From the NCBI GenBank assembly GCA_024762995.1, contig JANTGI010000015.1, forward strand, positions 1 to 35,601: a stretch of DNA of 35,601 nt. The letters run 5' to 3'. The notes under the pieces were generated by a model. That model had not been told where the DNA came from, searched no databases, and was given only the letters and a program-made list of their open reading frames with translations. The DNA is from Saprospiraceae bacterium. Its GTDB lineage: Bacteria > Bacteroidota > Bacteroidia > Chitinophagales > Saprospiraceae. A program made the position numbers and the translations under genes. Positions 7,509 to 15,907 of the stretch are shown here, in pieces (within the stretch, counting starts at the first letter, position 1; each line of letters begins with the position of its first letter).

Positions 7509-10500
7509 ATGAAGAAGATTTTATTTTTCATCATCTTAATGGGGGCATTACAGATGGGTTTTGCAAAGGAGCCGCCTTCTAGGCCAAGGCCTCCAAAACC
7601 GAATGCTGTCAACTTTAGGGCTGATTGCCAACCCGGTAACTCGTCCGTTGACTTGAATGTAAATAATGTCCGTGCACGTTTATTGTCACGGGGGGATTTT
7701 TGGTGGGATTATAATGACCCGAAATACATTGTTCCCAATGTAGAGGTCGGATCCGGCAAAGATGAGATTTCCTCTATCTTTTCAGGTGCCGTATGGATGG
7801 GCGGATTTGATGCTTCCGGTAACTTAAAAATGGCGGCATCAGATTATGCAAATAATGGCGATACGGATTACTATCCCGGACCACTAGATGATGTAACCGG
7901 CGAGACCGATGCTGCTACTTGTGCACAATGGGACAGGCATTTTGAAGTGAAAGGGTCTCATATTACCCAGTTCATTGCCAAGTGGAAACAAGCAGACCAA
8001 GCGGGAATCACCTTGGATGTTTCGGATATCCCTGACGATTTAAAGTACTATCCTGCTCGCGGTAATCCATATTTTGCTTCGCAACCTAATGGTTTCGCAT
8101 TGGAAGATCAAGACTTAGGAAGTTTTCACGATCATGATGAAGATGGGTTATATGATCCTTTGAAGGGGGATTATCCGGTTATTTCGATTCGACTATGTCC
8201 TGATATAAATTATGCTGACCAGATGTTCTTTCAAATATATAACGACAATGGTGGCCCCCATAATACGTCTCACGGTAATCCTATTCGTATGGAGGTTCAG
8301 GTTCAAGCTTTTGCTTTTGCAACAAGTGATGAATTGAATGATATGACCTTTATGCGTTATAAGTTGATTAATAAAGCGCAAGATACCATTACTGATTGTT
8401 ATTTTGCAATGTGGGTGGATGCTGACTTAGGGTGTGATAATGACGATTATGTAGGTTGTGACACCACCCGTTCTTTGGCATTCTATTATAATGCGGATGA
8501 TGTTGATGGAGAGCCCAACTGCTCTTGCCAATCAGGAGCAAAGACCTATTGTACAAGAATTCCATTATTGGGAATTGATTATTTCAGAGGTCCTTTAGAT
8601 GAATTTGGTAATGAGTTAGGGATGTCTTCTTTTACTTACATCAATCGTCAAGGGACAACTCCCGCACCTCCATCAGGTACGACAGACCCTAGTAGTGCAA
8701 CTCAGTACTATAATTATCTGACAGGACTATGGGGAGATGGTTCCCCCTTTTATGGAGGGGATGATGGCTATCAGGATACCCAGTTTCCTGTGATTAAGTA
8801 CGCATTTCCAGGTTTACCGGATGATCCTACTGGATGGTCAATGGCACAAATGGGCATCATCCCGGGTGACCGTCGTACCGTGCAGGCATCCGGACCATTT
8901 ACCCTACAACCGGGTAAGACTAATGAGTTGATTATTGGTCTTCCTTGGGTACCTAATGTGGACCATCCTGCTCCGGATATTTCTAAATTATTGGCAGCGG
9001 ATGACAAAGCACAGAACTTGTTTGATGCTTGTTTTACGATTACAGATGGCCCGGATGCTCCCGACATGGATGTCGTCGAGTTGGATAGGGAGATTATTAT
9101 GACCTTGAATAATAATGATCTTTTGTCGAATAATGCCAAGGAGGGTTATGTCGGAGAAGATTTGGCACATGCGGATGAATTTTATAAGTTTGAAGGTTAT
9201 CAGATTTTCCAGACAGTTTCGGCGAATGTAAGTCTTGCCGATTTGGATAATCCCGATTTGGCTCGGATAGTGGCACAAACGGATGTCAAAAATGGAGTTT
9301 CAGAGATTTACAATTGGGAAGCTTACGCAAAAAATCCGGATCCGGATAATCCTATTCAATTATATCGACCGGTCAAAATGGTTTCTGGTCACGATGAAGG
9401 AATTAAGCATTCTTTTAATTTTACCAAAGATCAATTCTCTTCAGGAGATGCTAGGTTGATTAATCACAGAAAGTATTATTACGTTGCCATAGCTTATGCC
9501 TATAATAATTTTAGACCTTTTGATCCGGAAAATCCTTCCGTTGGTCAGGCGCAGGCATATTTGGCCGGTCGAAAGACTGCTTACGGTACGAAAATTAAGC
9601 CTATTACAGTAATTCCTAGACCATCTACCTATACCTTGCTGCATTCAAGCTATGGAGAAGGTACTTTGATTACACGGCACTCCGGTAGTGGTACCGGTGG
9701 TAATTTCTTGAAGATTTCGCAAGAAACTAGAGATAATTCTATTGCCAATCCGGCAGGGGGTAATGTGACTTATTTGCCTGGTCATGCACCATTTAAAGTT
9801 AAAGTGGTTAATCCTTTGAAAGTGGAAGATGGAAAATATAGAATTACTATTTCAGATGGTACGACCGGTGCGGCACCACACAGTATTAAAGATTCTGTAT
9901 TGCATTGGGTGCTTGAAAAATTAGATGCATCCGGTAACGTTGTTAATACCATCACCTCTGATAGGGATTTAGATTACTTCAATGAGGAAGTTTTGCCGGA
10001 ATACGGTATTAGTATTGAATTGGGGCAAGTAAATGAGCCGGGAATGATTGAAGACGAAAATAGAGGAGCCACCGGTCAAGAAGTAACTTATGCTGATGGT
10101 GATAAATCGTTTTGGTTAATTACTGCAAAAGATAACCAAGGCGTGGGTAATTCTGTACTAGGGCAAGGGGTCATTGACTTTGTACGAAATACAGAGTTAA
10201 ATCCTGCGAAGTCTTTTGTTGAAGCGGTTACTCCTGATGTGGCGTTCTATCCTTTCTTTATGTTGAATACGGAGAGAGAAGATCCGGTGAATCCTTATTT
10301 TATTACACCTGGATGGGTGGATAACAAGGTAGGTTCAGTGCGTAAGTTAGACAGTATTTATCACTTGAATAATGTGGACATTGTGTTCACTTCGGATAAG
10401 TCAAAATGGAGTCGATGTGTAATTACAGAAGGTGCGAGTGTGCAATATGGATTGGCGAATGTAAGTATAAGTGAAATAAAGCCGGAAGGTAATAGAAAGC

Positions 10501-11537
10501 AGTTTTATTTAAGAGCAGCTCCATCCGTTGGTAAAGATGATGCCGATGGAGATGGATTGCCTGATCCGGATGGAGATGGAGAAGGAATGGGTTGGTTCCC
10601 GGGGTATGCAGTGGATGTAGAAACCGGTAAACGATTAAATATTTTCTTTTCAGAAAATTCAACGTATAGAGAGGATTCCTTCTTTTATCCGGATTCAACG
10701 ATGTTTGGGCCTGCCGGGCCAACAGGAGCAGATATGATGTTTAATCCGTCAGCGGTACAATTTATCAATATGGGAGGTGTGGTAGGAACTCCATTGTTCG
10801 TTCCTAATGCCAATTCCATGTATTTAGGTGGGCAGCATTTTGTTTATGTGACCTATGATGAATATGATGAGTGTGCTTACCTAAGAGAAGAGTTGTCTAA
10901 GCCACAGACCACTAAGCGGATTCGTCCACTGAGCCATATCCAGTGGGCAGGTCTGCCGATGGTTGCTATTGGTGAGCGGATGCTTTCTTACAAAGATGGC
11001 TTAATTCCAAATGATGTAGTAGTTTCCCTAAGGGCATCTAATCCTTATAATACGGTAGAAAGTTATTTGCCAATTTCTATTGGTAATGAGCAGATTACTT
11101 ATGGAGATTTGCCTTCTTATGAGTTTGAGCTAGAAGGAGTAAGCGCACAAGATGTGACTGCTGCTGCGGATGTCGAAACGGCTTTGGATGAAGTAAATGT
11201 GGTGCCTAACCCATATTATGGTTACTCATATTATGAGCGCAGTCAATTTACAAACATTGTGAAGATTTCTAATCTTCCTGCAAAGTGTACGGTGACTATT
11301 TATTCTTTGGATGGTAAGTTTATTAGAAAGTTTGATCGTGATGAAGCACCATCCGTGGATGTGGAAACCGGACTTACTAGACAGGTTACCCCTGATATTG
11401 AGTGGGATTTGAAAAACGCAAGTGGTATCCCTGTCGCAAGTGGCGTGTATTTGATACACATTGATGCGCCCGGTCTAGGAGAAAGGGTTATCAAATGGTT
11501 TGGAATGAACCGTCAGTTCGATCCTTCCGGATTGTAG
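7509..11537 (+). CDS. Very large exported protein with sorting-type C-terminus, 1342 aa
   Basis: The protein begins with a signal peptide (1-19, ending GFAKE), then a proline-rich stretch. The long body has no enzymatic motif I recognise. Two acidic loops look like calcium-binding or thrombospondin-type-3 turns: DHDEDGLYDP near 207 and DADGDGLPDPDGDG near 1012. The last 115 residues (from VNVVPNPYYG near 1229) form a FlgD/Ig-like fold with VTIYSLDGKFIRKF and SGVYLIHID, which resembles type IX secretion C-terminal domains. The protein then ends with an extra tail (IKWFGMNRQFDPSGL). It lies between a TonB receptor and a PorV-like gene, so surface display through type IX secretion is likely but inferred. 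A perfect palindromic terminator follows the stop. Confidence 0.8.
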   Translation: MKKILFFIILMGALQMGFAKEPPSRPRPPKPNAVNFRADCQPGNSSVDLNVNNVRARLLSRGDFWWDYNDPKYIVPNVEVGSGKDEISSIFSGAVWMGGFDASGNLKMAASDYANNGDTDYYPGPLDDVTGETDAATCAQWDRHFEVKGSHITQFIAKWKQADQAGITLDVSDIPDDLKYYPARGNPYFASQPNGFALEDQDLGSFHDHDEDGLYDPLKGDYPVISIRLCPDINYADQMFFQIYNDNGGPHNTSHGNPIRMEVQVQAFAFATSDELNDMTFMRYKLINKAQDTITDCYFAMWVDADLGCDNDDYVGCDTTRSLAFYYNADDVDGEPNCSCQSGAKTYCTRIPLLGIDYFRGPLDEFGNELGMSSFTYINRQGTTPAPPSGTTDPSSATQYYNYLTGLWGDGSPFYGGDDGYQDTQFPVIKYAFPGLPDDPTGWSMAQMGIIPGDRRTVQASGPFTLQPGKTNELIIGLPWVPNVDHPAPDISKLLAADDKAQNLFDACFTITDGPDAPDMDVVELDREIIMTLNNNDLLSNNAKEGYVGEDLAHADEFYKFEGYQIFQTVSANVSLADLDNPDLARIVAQTDVKNGVSEIYNWEAYAKNPDPDNPIQLYRPVKMVSGHDEGIKHSFNFTKDQFSSGDARLINHRKYYYVAIAYAYNNFRPFDPENPSVGQAQAYLAGRKTAYGTKIKPITVIPRPSTYTLLHSSYGEGTLITRHSGSGTGGNFLKISQETRDNSIANPAGGNVTYLPGHAPFKVKVVNPLKVEDGKYRITISDGTTGAAPHSIKDSVLHWVLEKLDASGNVVNTITSDRDLDYFNEEVLPEYGISIELGQVNEPGMIEDENRGATGQEVTYADGDKSFWLITAKDNQGVGNSVLGQGVIDFVRNTELNPAKSFVEAVTPDVAFYPFFMLNTEREDPVNPYFITPGWVDNKVGSVRKLDSIYHLNNVDIVFTSDKSKWSRCVITEGASVQYGLANVSISEIKPEGNRKQFYLRAAPSVGKDDADGDGLPDPDGDGEGMGWFPGYAVDVETGKRLNIFFSENSTYREDSFFYPDSTMFGPAGPTGADMMFNPSAVQFINMGGVVGTPLFVPNANSMYLGGQHFVYVTYDEYDECAYLREELSKPQTTKRIRPLSHIQWAGLPMVAIGERMLSYKDGLIPNDVVVSLRASNPYNTVESYLPISIGNEQITYGDLPSYEFELEGVSAQDVTAAADVETALDEVNVVPNPYYGYSYYERSQFTNIVKISNLPAKCTVTIYSLDGKFIRKFDRDEAPSVDVETGLTRQVTPDIEWDLKNASGIPVASGVYLIHIDAPGLGERVIKWFGMNRQFDPSGL

Positions 11538-11545
11538 AAAAAATT

Positions 11546-11581
11546 TGTATTCCGGCTACAAAATTTTGTAGCCGGAATACA
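11546..11581 (+). terminator. Perfect palindromic terminator
   Basis: A 36-base perfect inverted repeat (11546-11581) with its centre in AAAATTTT starts 9 bp after the stop of the 1342-residue protein and is followed by ATTTTAAATG. The symmetric form could terminate in either direction, or allow partial read-through into the PorV-like gene. Confidence 0.75.
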
Positions 11582-11621
11582 TTTTAAATGTCTTTATTAA
11601 AAACTGATTCAAGTAAAGTTG

Positions 11622-11629
11622 TATATTTG
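11622..11629 (+). promoter_or_regulatory. Possible -7 promoter element of the PorV-like gene
   Basis: TATATTTG matches the Bacteroidota -7 consensus TAnnTTTG and lies 47 bp before the ATG at 11676. No TTG is found 19-21 bp upstream, so the call is tentative. Confidence 0.35.
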
Positions 11630-11675
11630 AGCCAGAAATAAATTAAATACCTAAACGGTATAAAACGAAGTGATT

Positions 11676-12776
11676 ATGACCAGAAATTTACGCTTCTTAA
11701 TTTTGTTGTTATTTATTGCGCCTAGTTTATTTGCGGGTAATCCGGATAGACAAGGTGAAGCAGGAGCTTATGAGCTAGTACTAAATCCGTGGGCTCGATC
11801 TGCAGGTCTTCATTCTATCAACATCGGATCGGTGAGTGGAGTAGAAGCCATGAGAATTAATCCGGCGGGTTTGGATCGAATCCATAGTACGGAAATACTT
11901 TTATCGCAGACTCGTTACTTAGTGGGTGCGGATATCAATCTTAATGCAATGGGATTTGCAAAGAAGATAGGCAAACATGGAGCATTTGGTGTGAGCATCA
12001 TGGCTATTGATTTTGGGGAGATAAAGGTGACAACGGATGCCCAACCCGAAGGTACAGGAGTGACCTATTCGCCTTCGTTTTTTAATTTAGGGGTGGGTTA
12101 TTCCCACGCTTTTGACAAAGTGAATGTCGGCGTATTATTTAGAGTTGTTAATGAATCAACTTCGGATATCAAATCATCCGGAATTGCTTTGGATGCCGGA
12201 GTGCAATATGTGACCGGTGAACGCGATAACATTAAATTTGGTATTGCCATTAGAAATATCGGGACTCCCATGAAGTTTAGCGGGCCCGGTTTGGCGACAA
12301 ATACAGAAAATGCCGGGAAAGGTGGATATAATTTGACTTATTCTGTTCGTGGGGCTACCTATGAGTTACCCTCTTTGTTAAGTATTGGGTTGTCCATAAA
12401 AACCTTCTTGACGGATAAGCATACACTTACTTTTGATGGTGGCTTTACAGCAAATTCTTTTGCTCAGGACCAAATTGGTATTGGTGCGGAATATTCCTTT
12501 AATAACAAATTTATGTTGCGTGGAGCTTATAAATTGGAAATGACCGGTGGTGGTGAAAGTAAAATTCAATCCTCCGTTGATAATGGGCCAAGCTTTGGGG
12601 CTTCAATCGATATTCCTCTAAAAAAGAAGGATTTGTCTGATATTTTAGGGGAAGGCGATAAGTCGGAAGTAAAAGTAGAAAAGAAAGAACCTCCGCGTTT
12701 TGGTTTGGATTATGCTTATAAATTAACAAATCCTTTCGGAGGAATTCATACCTTGGGTATTCGCCTAAACTTTTAA
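11676..12776 (+). CDS. PorV/PorQ-family outer-membrane barrel protein, 366 aa
   Basis: The protein has a signal peptide (about 1-20, ending LFAGN). The family signature follows: GEAGAYELVLNPWARSAG, then GVEAMRINPAGLD, as in PorV and PorQ, which are FadL-like 14-strand barrels of the type IX secretion outer-membrane complex. Repeated strand patterns (GFAKKIGKHGAFGVSIMAI, IGIGAEYSFNNKFMLRGAY) and a final barrel strand (HTLGIRLNF) fit. ATG at 11676 is preferred over a GTG two codons upstream. Its place after the large exported protein suggests a dedicated shuttle or anchoring partner. An alternative is an unrelated FadL-like transport barrel; the family call is firmer than the partnership. Confidence 0.85.
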   Translation: MTRNLRFLILLLFIAPSLFAGNPDRQGEAGAYELVLNPWARSAGLHSINIGSVSGVEAMRINPAGLDRIHSTEILLSQTRYLVGADINLNAMGFAKKIGKHGAFGVSIMAIDFGEIKVTTDAQPEGTGVTYSPSFFNLGVGYSHAFDKVNVGVLFRVVNESTSDIKSSGIALDAGVQYVTGERDNIKFGIAIRNIGTPMKFSGPGLATNTENAGKGGYNLTYSVRGATYELPSLLSIGLSIKTFLTDKHTLTFDGGFTANSFAQDQIGIGAEYSFNNKFMLRGAYKLEMTGGGESKIQSSVDNGPSFGASIDIPLKKKDLSDILGEGDKSEVKVEKKEPPRFGLDYAYKLTNPFGGIHTLGIRLNF

Positions 12777-12780
12777 ACCC

Positions 12781-12811
12781 TTGTAACTATTGCAAAGAGT
12801 ACTTATCTTTG
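12781..12811 (+). promoter_or_regulatory. Consensus Bacteroidota promoter (TTG-N20-TATCTTTG)
   Basis: TTG at 12781-12783 is spaced 20 bp from TATCTTTG at 12804-12811, an exact match to the known pattern. Transcription would begin near 12818. The next element downstream is a strong terminator hairpin, so the product would be a transcript of only about 60 bases unless it reads through towards greA. Confidence 0.5.
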
Positions 12812-12833
12812 TAGTAGAGAAAAACAGTTTTTT

Positions 12834-12877
12834 AAAACAGGAACGTTTCTTCATTGGAAGAAACGTTCCTGTTTTAC
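12834..12877 (+). terminator. Strong hairpin terminator
   Basis: A perfect 19-bp stem (12834-12852 with 12857-12875) with loop ATTG ends in TTTT. It lies 57 bp after the PorV-like stop and 23 bp after the promoter at 12781-12811. It may terminate the PorV-like gene, a short RNA, or both. Confidence 0.85.
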
Positions 12878-13092
12878 ATAATCGTAACTATCTAGGTACT
12901 CGCAGGTTTTTGCCATAAAATGCCCTTTTTGCGCCTGCCTGCACTTGCAGGCTTGTTTTGCCCAATTTTTCTCACGTAGTTAGGCTACTCATCAATAAAT
13001 TGGGCCCTACCTTATTGGTAGGCAGGGTCAACATACGCAAAAATGACTATTTTCTGACGAAAACAGGGATACCTATACAGTTACCCATAATC
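12876..13092. repeat. Imperfect 8-bp direct repeat flanking MITE copy A
   Basis: The 8 bases left of the element are ACATAATC (12876-12883) and those right of it are CCATAATC (13085-13092). Seven of eight match, as expected for an ageing target-site duplication. An 8-bp duplication is the length made by IS66-family transposases. Confidence 0.65.
12884..13084. mobile_element. MITE-like element, copy A (201 bp)
   Basis: The element starts GTAACTATCTAGGTACTC and ends ACCTATACAGTTAC, so its ends are imperfect inverted repeats. The left 95 bp align with copy B (32551-32646) at about 85% by hand, and the right 48 bp align well too, while the middle differs. It has no open frame of note. Terminal GTAA and an 8-bp flanking repeat suggest a non-autonomous relative of IS66-family elements. 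It separates greA from the region upstream. Confidence 0.75.
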
Positions 13093-13106
13093 TAATTAGT
13101 GCAGTT

Positions 13107-13580
13107 ATGACAGATGTGAATTACATTACCAAAGAAGATTTTGAAAAGCTTCAAGCCGAAGTCCGCGAGCTAAAAACCAATGGCCGAAGAGAAGCGGCTA
13201 TCGCCATTGCGGAAGCAAGAGAAAAAGGTGACCTTTCGGAAAATGCAGAATATGACGCAGCAAAAGATGCTCAAGGTATGCTCGAACTCAAAATTAATGA
13301 ATTGGAACTGGCTATCGCCAAATCCAAAATAATTGATGTTTCTGACCTTGATTTGTCGAAAGTGACCGTACTCTCTAAAGTGACCATCAAAAATATAAAA
13401 AATGGTCAAATTATGAAAATGCACCTAGTCGCAGAATCAACTTCTGATGCCAAAAATGGTAAAATCTCCGTTTCTTCTCCGGTCGGCAAAGGACTGTTGG
13501 GGCATGAAGTGGGGCAGGTCGCAAAAATTCAAACTCCCGGTGGTATCATAGAGTTTGAAATCATGGATATTTCAATTTAG
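13107..13580 (+). CDS. greA: Transcription elongation factor GreA, 157 aa
   Basis: GreA binds the secondary channel of RNA polymerase and stimulates cleavage of backtracked transcripts. The N-terminal coiled coil (about 8-75) carries the family motif GDLSENAEYDAAKDAQ at 45-60, with the acidic residues that reach the polymerase active site. The C-terminal FKBP-like domain contains ISVSSPVGKGLLGHEVG at about 117-133. Length is normal. The HIT gene starts 4 bp after the stop, so the two are probably co-transcribed. The upstream promoter region is occupied by a MITE-like element ending 22 bp before the start codon, and no clear promoter is visible between them. Confidence 0.96.
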   Translation: MTDVNYITKEDFEKLQAEVRELKTNGRREAAIAIAEAREKGDLSENAEYDAAKDAQGMLELKINELELAIAKSKIIDVSDLDLSKVTVLSKVTIKNIKNGQIMKMHLVAESTSDAKNGKISVSSPVGKGLLGHEVGQVAKIQTPGGIIEFEIMDISI

Positions 13581-13584
13581 TATC

Positions 13585-13983
13585 ATGGCTTCCATCTTTT
13601 CAAAAATCATCGCCGGTGAGATTCCTTCCTACAAAATCGCCGAAGATGATGATTATTATGCTTTCTTGGATATCAATCCACTAAAGAAGGGACACACCTT
13701 GGTTATTCCCAAAAAAGAAGTCGATTATATCTTTGATTTGGATGACAAAACCATCGCCGGTCTCCATCTCTTTGCCAAGAAAGTGGCCGTTGCCATCAAA
13801 AAAGTTATACCTTGCCGGAGAGTCGGTGTGCTTGTTTTGGGTATGGAAGTACCACATGCTCACATCCATTTGATTCCACTCGAAAAAGAGACTGATATTC
13901 TCTTAACCAATCCAAAATTGAATCTGACTCCCCAAGAGATGAAGGGGATTGCCGCACGGATTCGCTTGGCGTTTGAAATTTAA
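13585..13983 (+). CDS. HIT-family nucleotide-binding protein, 132 aa
   Basis: The protein belongs to the histidine triad superfamily (Hint branch), small nucleotide hydrolases or transferases acting on purine phosphoramidates. It has the N-terminal IFSKIIAGEIPSYKIAEDD, the central PLKKGHTLVIPKK and the catalytic triad HAHIHLIPL near 93-101. The usual GQ-V before the triad is GMEV here. The ATG at 13585 is preferred over an in-frame start 30 bp upstream, which overlaps greA and is not part of the fold. It follows greA by 4 bp. The physiological substrate of bacterial proteins of this type is usually not known. Confidence 0.93.
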   Translation: MASIFSKIIAGEIPSYKIAEDDDYYAFLDINPLKKGHTLVIPKKEVDYIFDLDDKTIAGLHLFAKKVAVAIKKVIPCRRVGVLVLGMEVPHAHIHLIPLEKETDILLTNPKLNLTPQEMKGIAARIRLAFEI

Positions 13984-14063
13984 TCCACTAATTTAGCAAA
14001 ACAATCAGGATAGATGTCCATTTTGGGCGTGAGAATTCCAGCACAAAGTATAGGGAATGTGTC

Positions 14064-14639
14064 TTATTCCTTGGTCCGTTTAACATTCTGCTTCGCAAAA
14101 TCTTTCCAACCGGAATAACTCTTACCCCCAAACCGGCTGTCCCCCTTAAAATGATGGCAAACGGCGGCGCCTAGCGCATCGGTCGCATCTTCTGATTTGG
14201 TAGGGATGGGCACTTTGAGAATATGGCTCAACACGCCGGCCACCTGTCCTTTGGAAGCATTGCCATTTCCGGTAACGGATTGCTTGATGGATTTGGGGGA
14301 ATATTCTGTGACATTAATGGCCTTGTTGACAGCGGCGACCATGGCTACACCTTGGGCACGACCTAGTTTGAGCATAGATTGGACATTTTTTCCAAAAAAA
14401 GGTGCTTCTATGGCCATGTCATCCGGACCATATTGGGTAATTAATTCGGCCACTTGGTGGTATATTTTTTTGAGCTTGAGTGGCTGGCTATAGCCTATCG
14501 GTATTTTGAGCACTCCAATAGCAATAAGCCGGATGTCTTCTCCTTTGGCGTCTATAATCGCATAGCCCATGGCATTGGTACCGGGGTCAATACCTAAGAT
14601 TCTTTTGACTTGTTTTTTTTCTTTTGTGCTTATGGGCAT
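14064..14639 (-). CDS. ruvC: Crossover junction endodeoxyribonuclease RuvC, 191 aa
   Basis: RuvC resolves Holliday junctions with RuvAB during recombination. The RNase H-like fold carries four acidic active-site residues: Asp18 (ILGIDPGT), Glu78 (MAIEAPFF), Asp151 and Asp154 (SEDATDALGAA). Basic N- and C-terminal extensions are short. The ATG at 14639 is chosen over a GTG four codons upstream. The gene is convergent with the HIT gene, with 80 bp between them and no strong terminator seen. No ruvA or ruvB is present in this window, which is common outside the Proteobacteria. Confidence 0.95.
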   Translation of the reverse strand: MPISTKEKKQVKRILGIDPGTNAMGYAIIDAKGEDIRLIAIGVLKIPIGYSQPLKLKKIYHQVAELITQYGPDDMAIEAPFFGKNVQSMLKLGRAQGVAMVAAVNKAINVTEYSPKSIKQSVTGNGNASKGQVAGVLSHILKVPIPTKSEDATDALGAAVCHHFKGDSRFGGKSYSGWKDFAKQNVKRTKE

Positions 14640-14861
14640 AGGTACTTCCACATTTATTTGGGAGAAAGAGTCACCGGGTATTCTATCAAGCTACCACGTT
14701 TATTTTGCGAAAGCGGATAATACCCGTTTCAAAATGGCTCATCGACCGAGATTGCATAAAGCGGCATCTTATTCTCCGTATTTTAACAAGATTTCTCTTA
14801 AAAAGATGCAATTACCTTTTTTCAAGTATTACCAAATCTGTTTTCGGATAGAGGGAGTTGG

Positions 14862-14891
14862 TTGAAGGTTTCCCCAATTTTCCTATCTTTG
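14862..14891 (+). promoter_or_regulatory. Promoter TTG-N19-TATCTTTG
   Basis: TTG at 14862-14864 and TATCTTTG at 14884-14891 are spaced by 19 bp and match the Bacteroidota consensus. The predicted start point (about 14898) is just before the ATG at 14900, so the mRNA may be leaderless. This decides the start of the next gene, because an earlier in-frame TTG at 14858 lies in the promoter. Confidence 0.6.
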
Positions 14892-14899
14892 GGACAGAT

Positions 14900-15907
14900 A
14901 TGAAAAAAGAGAATAGCTTCCGCAAATTGACAAAAATTGTCCGATCAAAGCCGGCAAAAGCACTTTTTTTTATCTTTTTTCTGTGGGTTCTTTATCGTCA
15001 GTTAGATGCTCATGGAGATTGGGCGGAAATGATGGCCGAATTTAAAGACCACTTAGGGGAATCACCGGTTTGGTTGTTTTTACTTGCTTTGATGTTGACT
15101 TGGGTGAATTATCATGCGGAAACTTTAAAGTGGATGGTCTTAACCCGACCTTTTCAGAAAATAAGTTTTAAAACGGCCATCATGGCGGTCTATGCCGGTA
15201 TCAGTTTGGGGATGGTTTCTCCGGCTAGAATAGGGGAGTACGGTGGCCGAATGTTGGGGTTGACTCCGGCTAATCGGGCAAAATCTGTTTGGGCTTTATC
15301 CTTTGGTGCATTTTTGCAGAAAGTGGTTATTTTTTGGTTAGGAGTCGGTGTGTTGGTGACACCTGGTTTTGGAGGGGAGTTATTGCGGCAAAGTGAAAAT
15401 CCTTACCTGGATTCGGAGTATTTTTTACCGATTTTGATCTTTGTGGGTGTTTTATTGCTGGTGGCTTTGGTGTTTTATGATCCGATTATACGACATATTT
15501 TGCGCAAGCAGAGCTGGCTGGGAAAGAAAATATATCAAGGATATTTTAAATATGAGTGGCGTGATACTTGGCCGGCACTTGGATTGACGGCGATGAGATA
15601 TTTGGTCTATTCGGTACAATTATACTTGCTCAATCGCTTTTTTGGCTTACCTGATGATGCGTCCCTTCAGTTTTCAATTATTTTTGTGACCTATTGGGTG
15701 CAGTCCTTTTTTCCGATGCCTGCCGCACTAGGGCTGTTAATAAAGAGTGAAATTGCCCTGTTTTTATGGTCTGCCTATGGGGTCAATGAAATAAGCGTCC
15801 TGTCTGGCACGTTTTTTTTATGGATTATCAACGGAGTCCTGCCTTCGCTTATTGGGTTGTTATTTCTTGATAAAATCCTAGACAACAAAACTAAAGGAGA
15901 TGTTTAA
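14900..15907 (+). CDS. UPF0104 / lysylphosphatidylglycerol synthase-type membrane protein, 335 aa
   Basis: This polytopic inner-membrane protein has about eight hydrophobic segments and the family motif YAGISLGMVSPARIGEYGGR near 93-112, shared with the flippase part of MprF and with the UPF0104 family. The soluble aminoacyl-transferase domain of MprF is missing, so lipid lysinylation is unlikely; members without it are thought to move lipids or are uncharacterised. The start follows from the promoter at 14862-14891. The next gene begins inside its last codons (8-bp overlap), so translation is probably coupled and the two products may serve the same envelope process. Confidence 0.85.
   Translation: MKKENSFRKLTKIVRSKPAKALFFIFFLWVLYRQLDAHGDWAEMMAEFKDHLGESPVWLFLLALMLTWVNYHAETLKWMVLTRPFQKISFKTAIMAVYAGISLGMVSPARIGEYGGRMLGLTPANRAKSVWALSFGAFLQKVVIFWLGVGVLVTPGFGGELLRQSENPYLDSEYFLPILIFVGVLLLVALVFYDPIIRHILRKQSWLGKKIYQGYFKYEWRDTWPALGLTAMRYLVYSVQLYLLNRFFGLPDDASLQFSIIFVTYWVQSFFPMPAALGLLIKSEIALFLWSAYGVNEISVLSGTFFLWIINGVLPSLIGLLFLDKILDNKTKGDV

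Noticed and set aside
12961-13040. CRISPR-like or other repeat arrays inside the intergenic element
   Set aside because: The internal palindromes are single, with no regular repeat-spacer pattern; they are parts of the MITE-like element.
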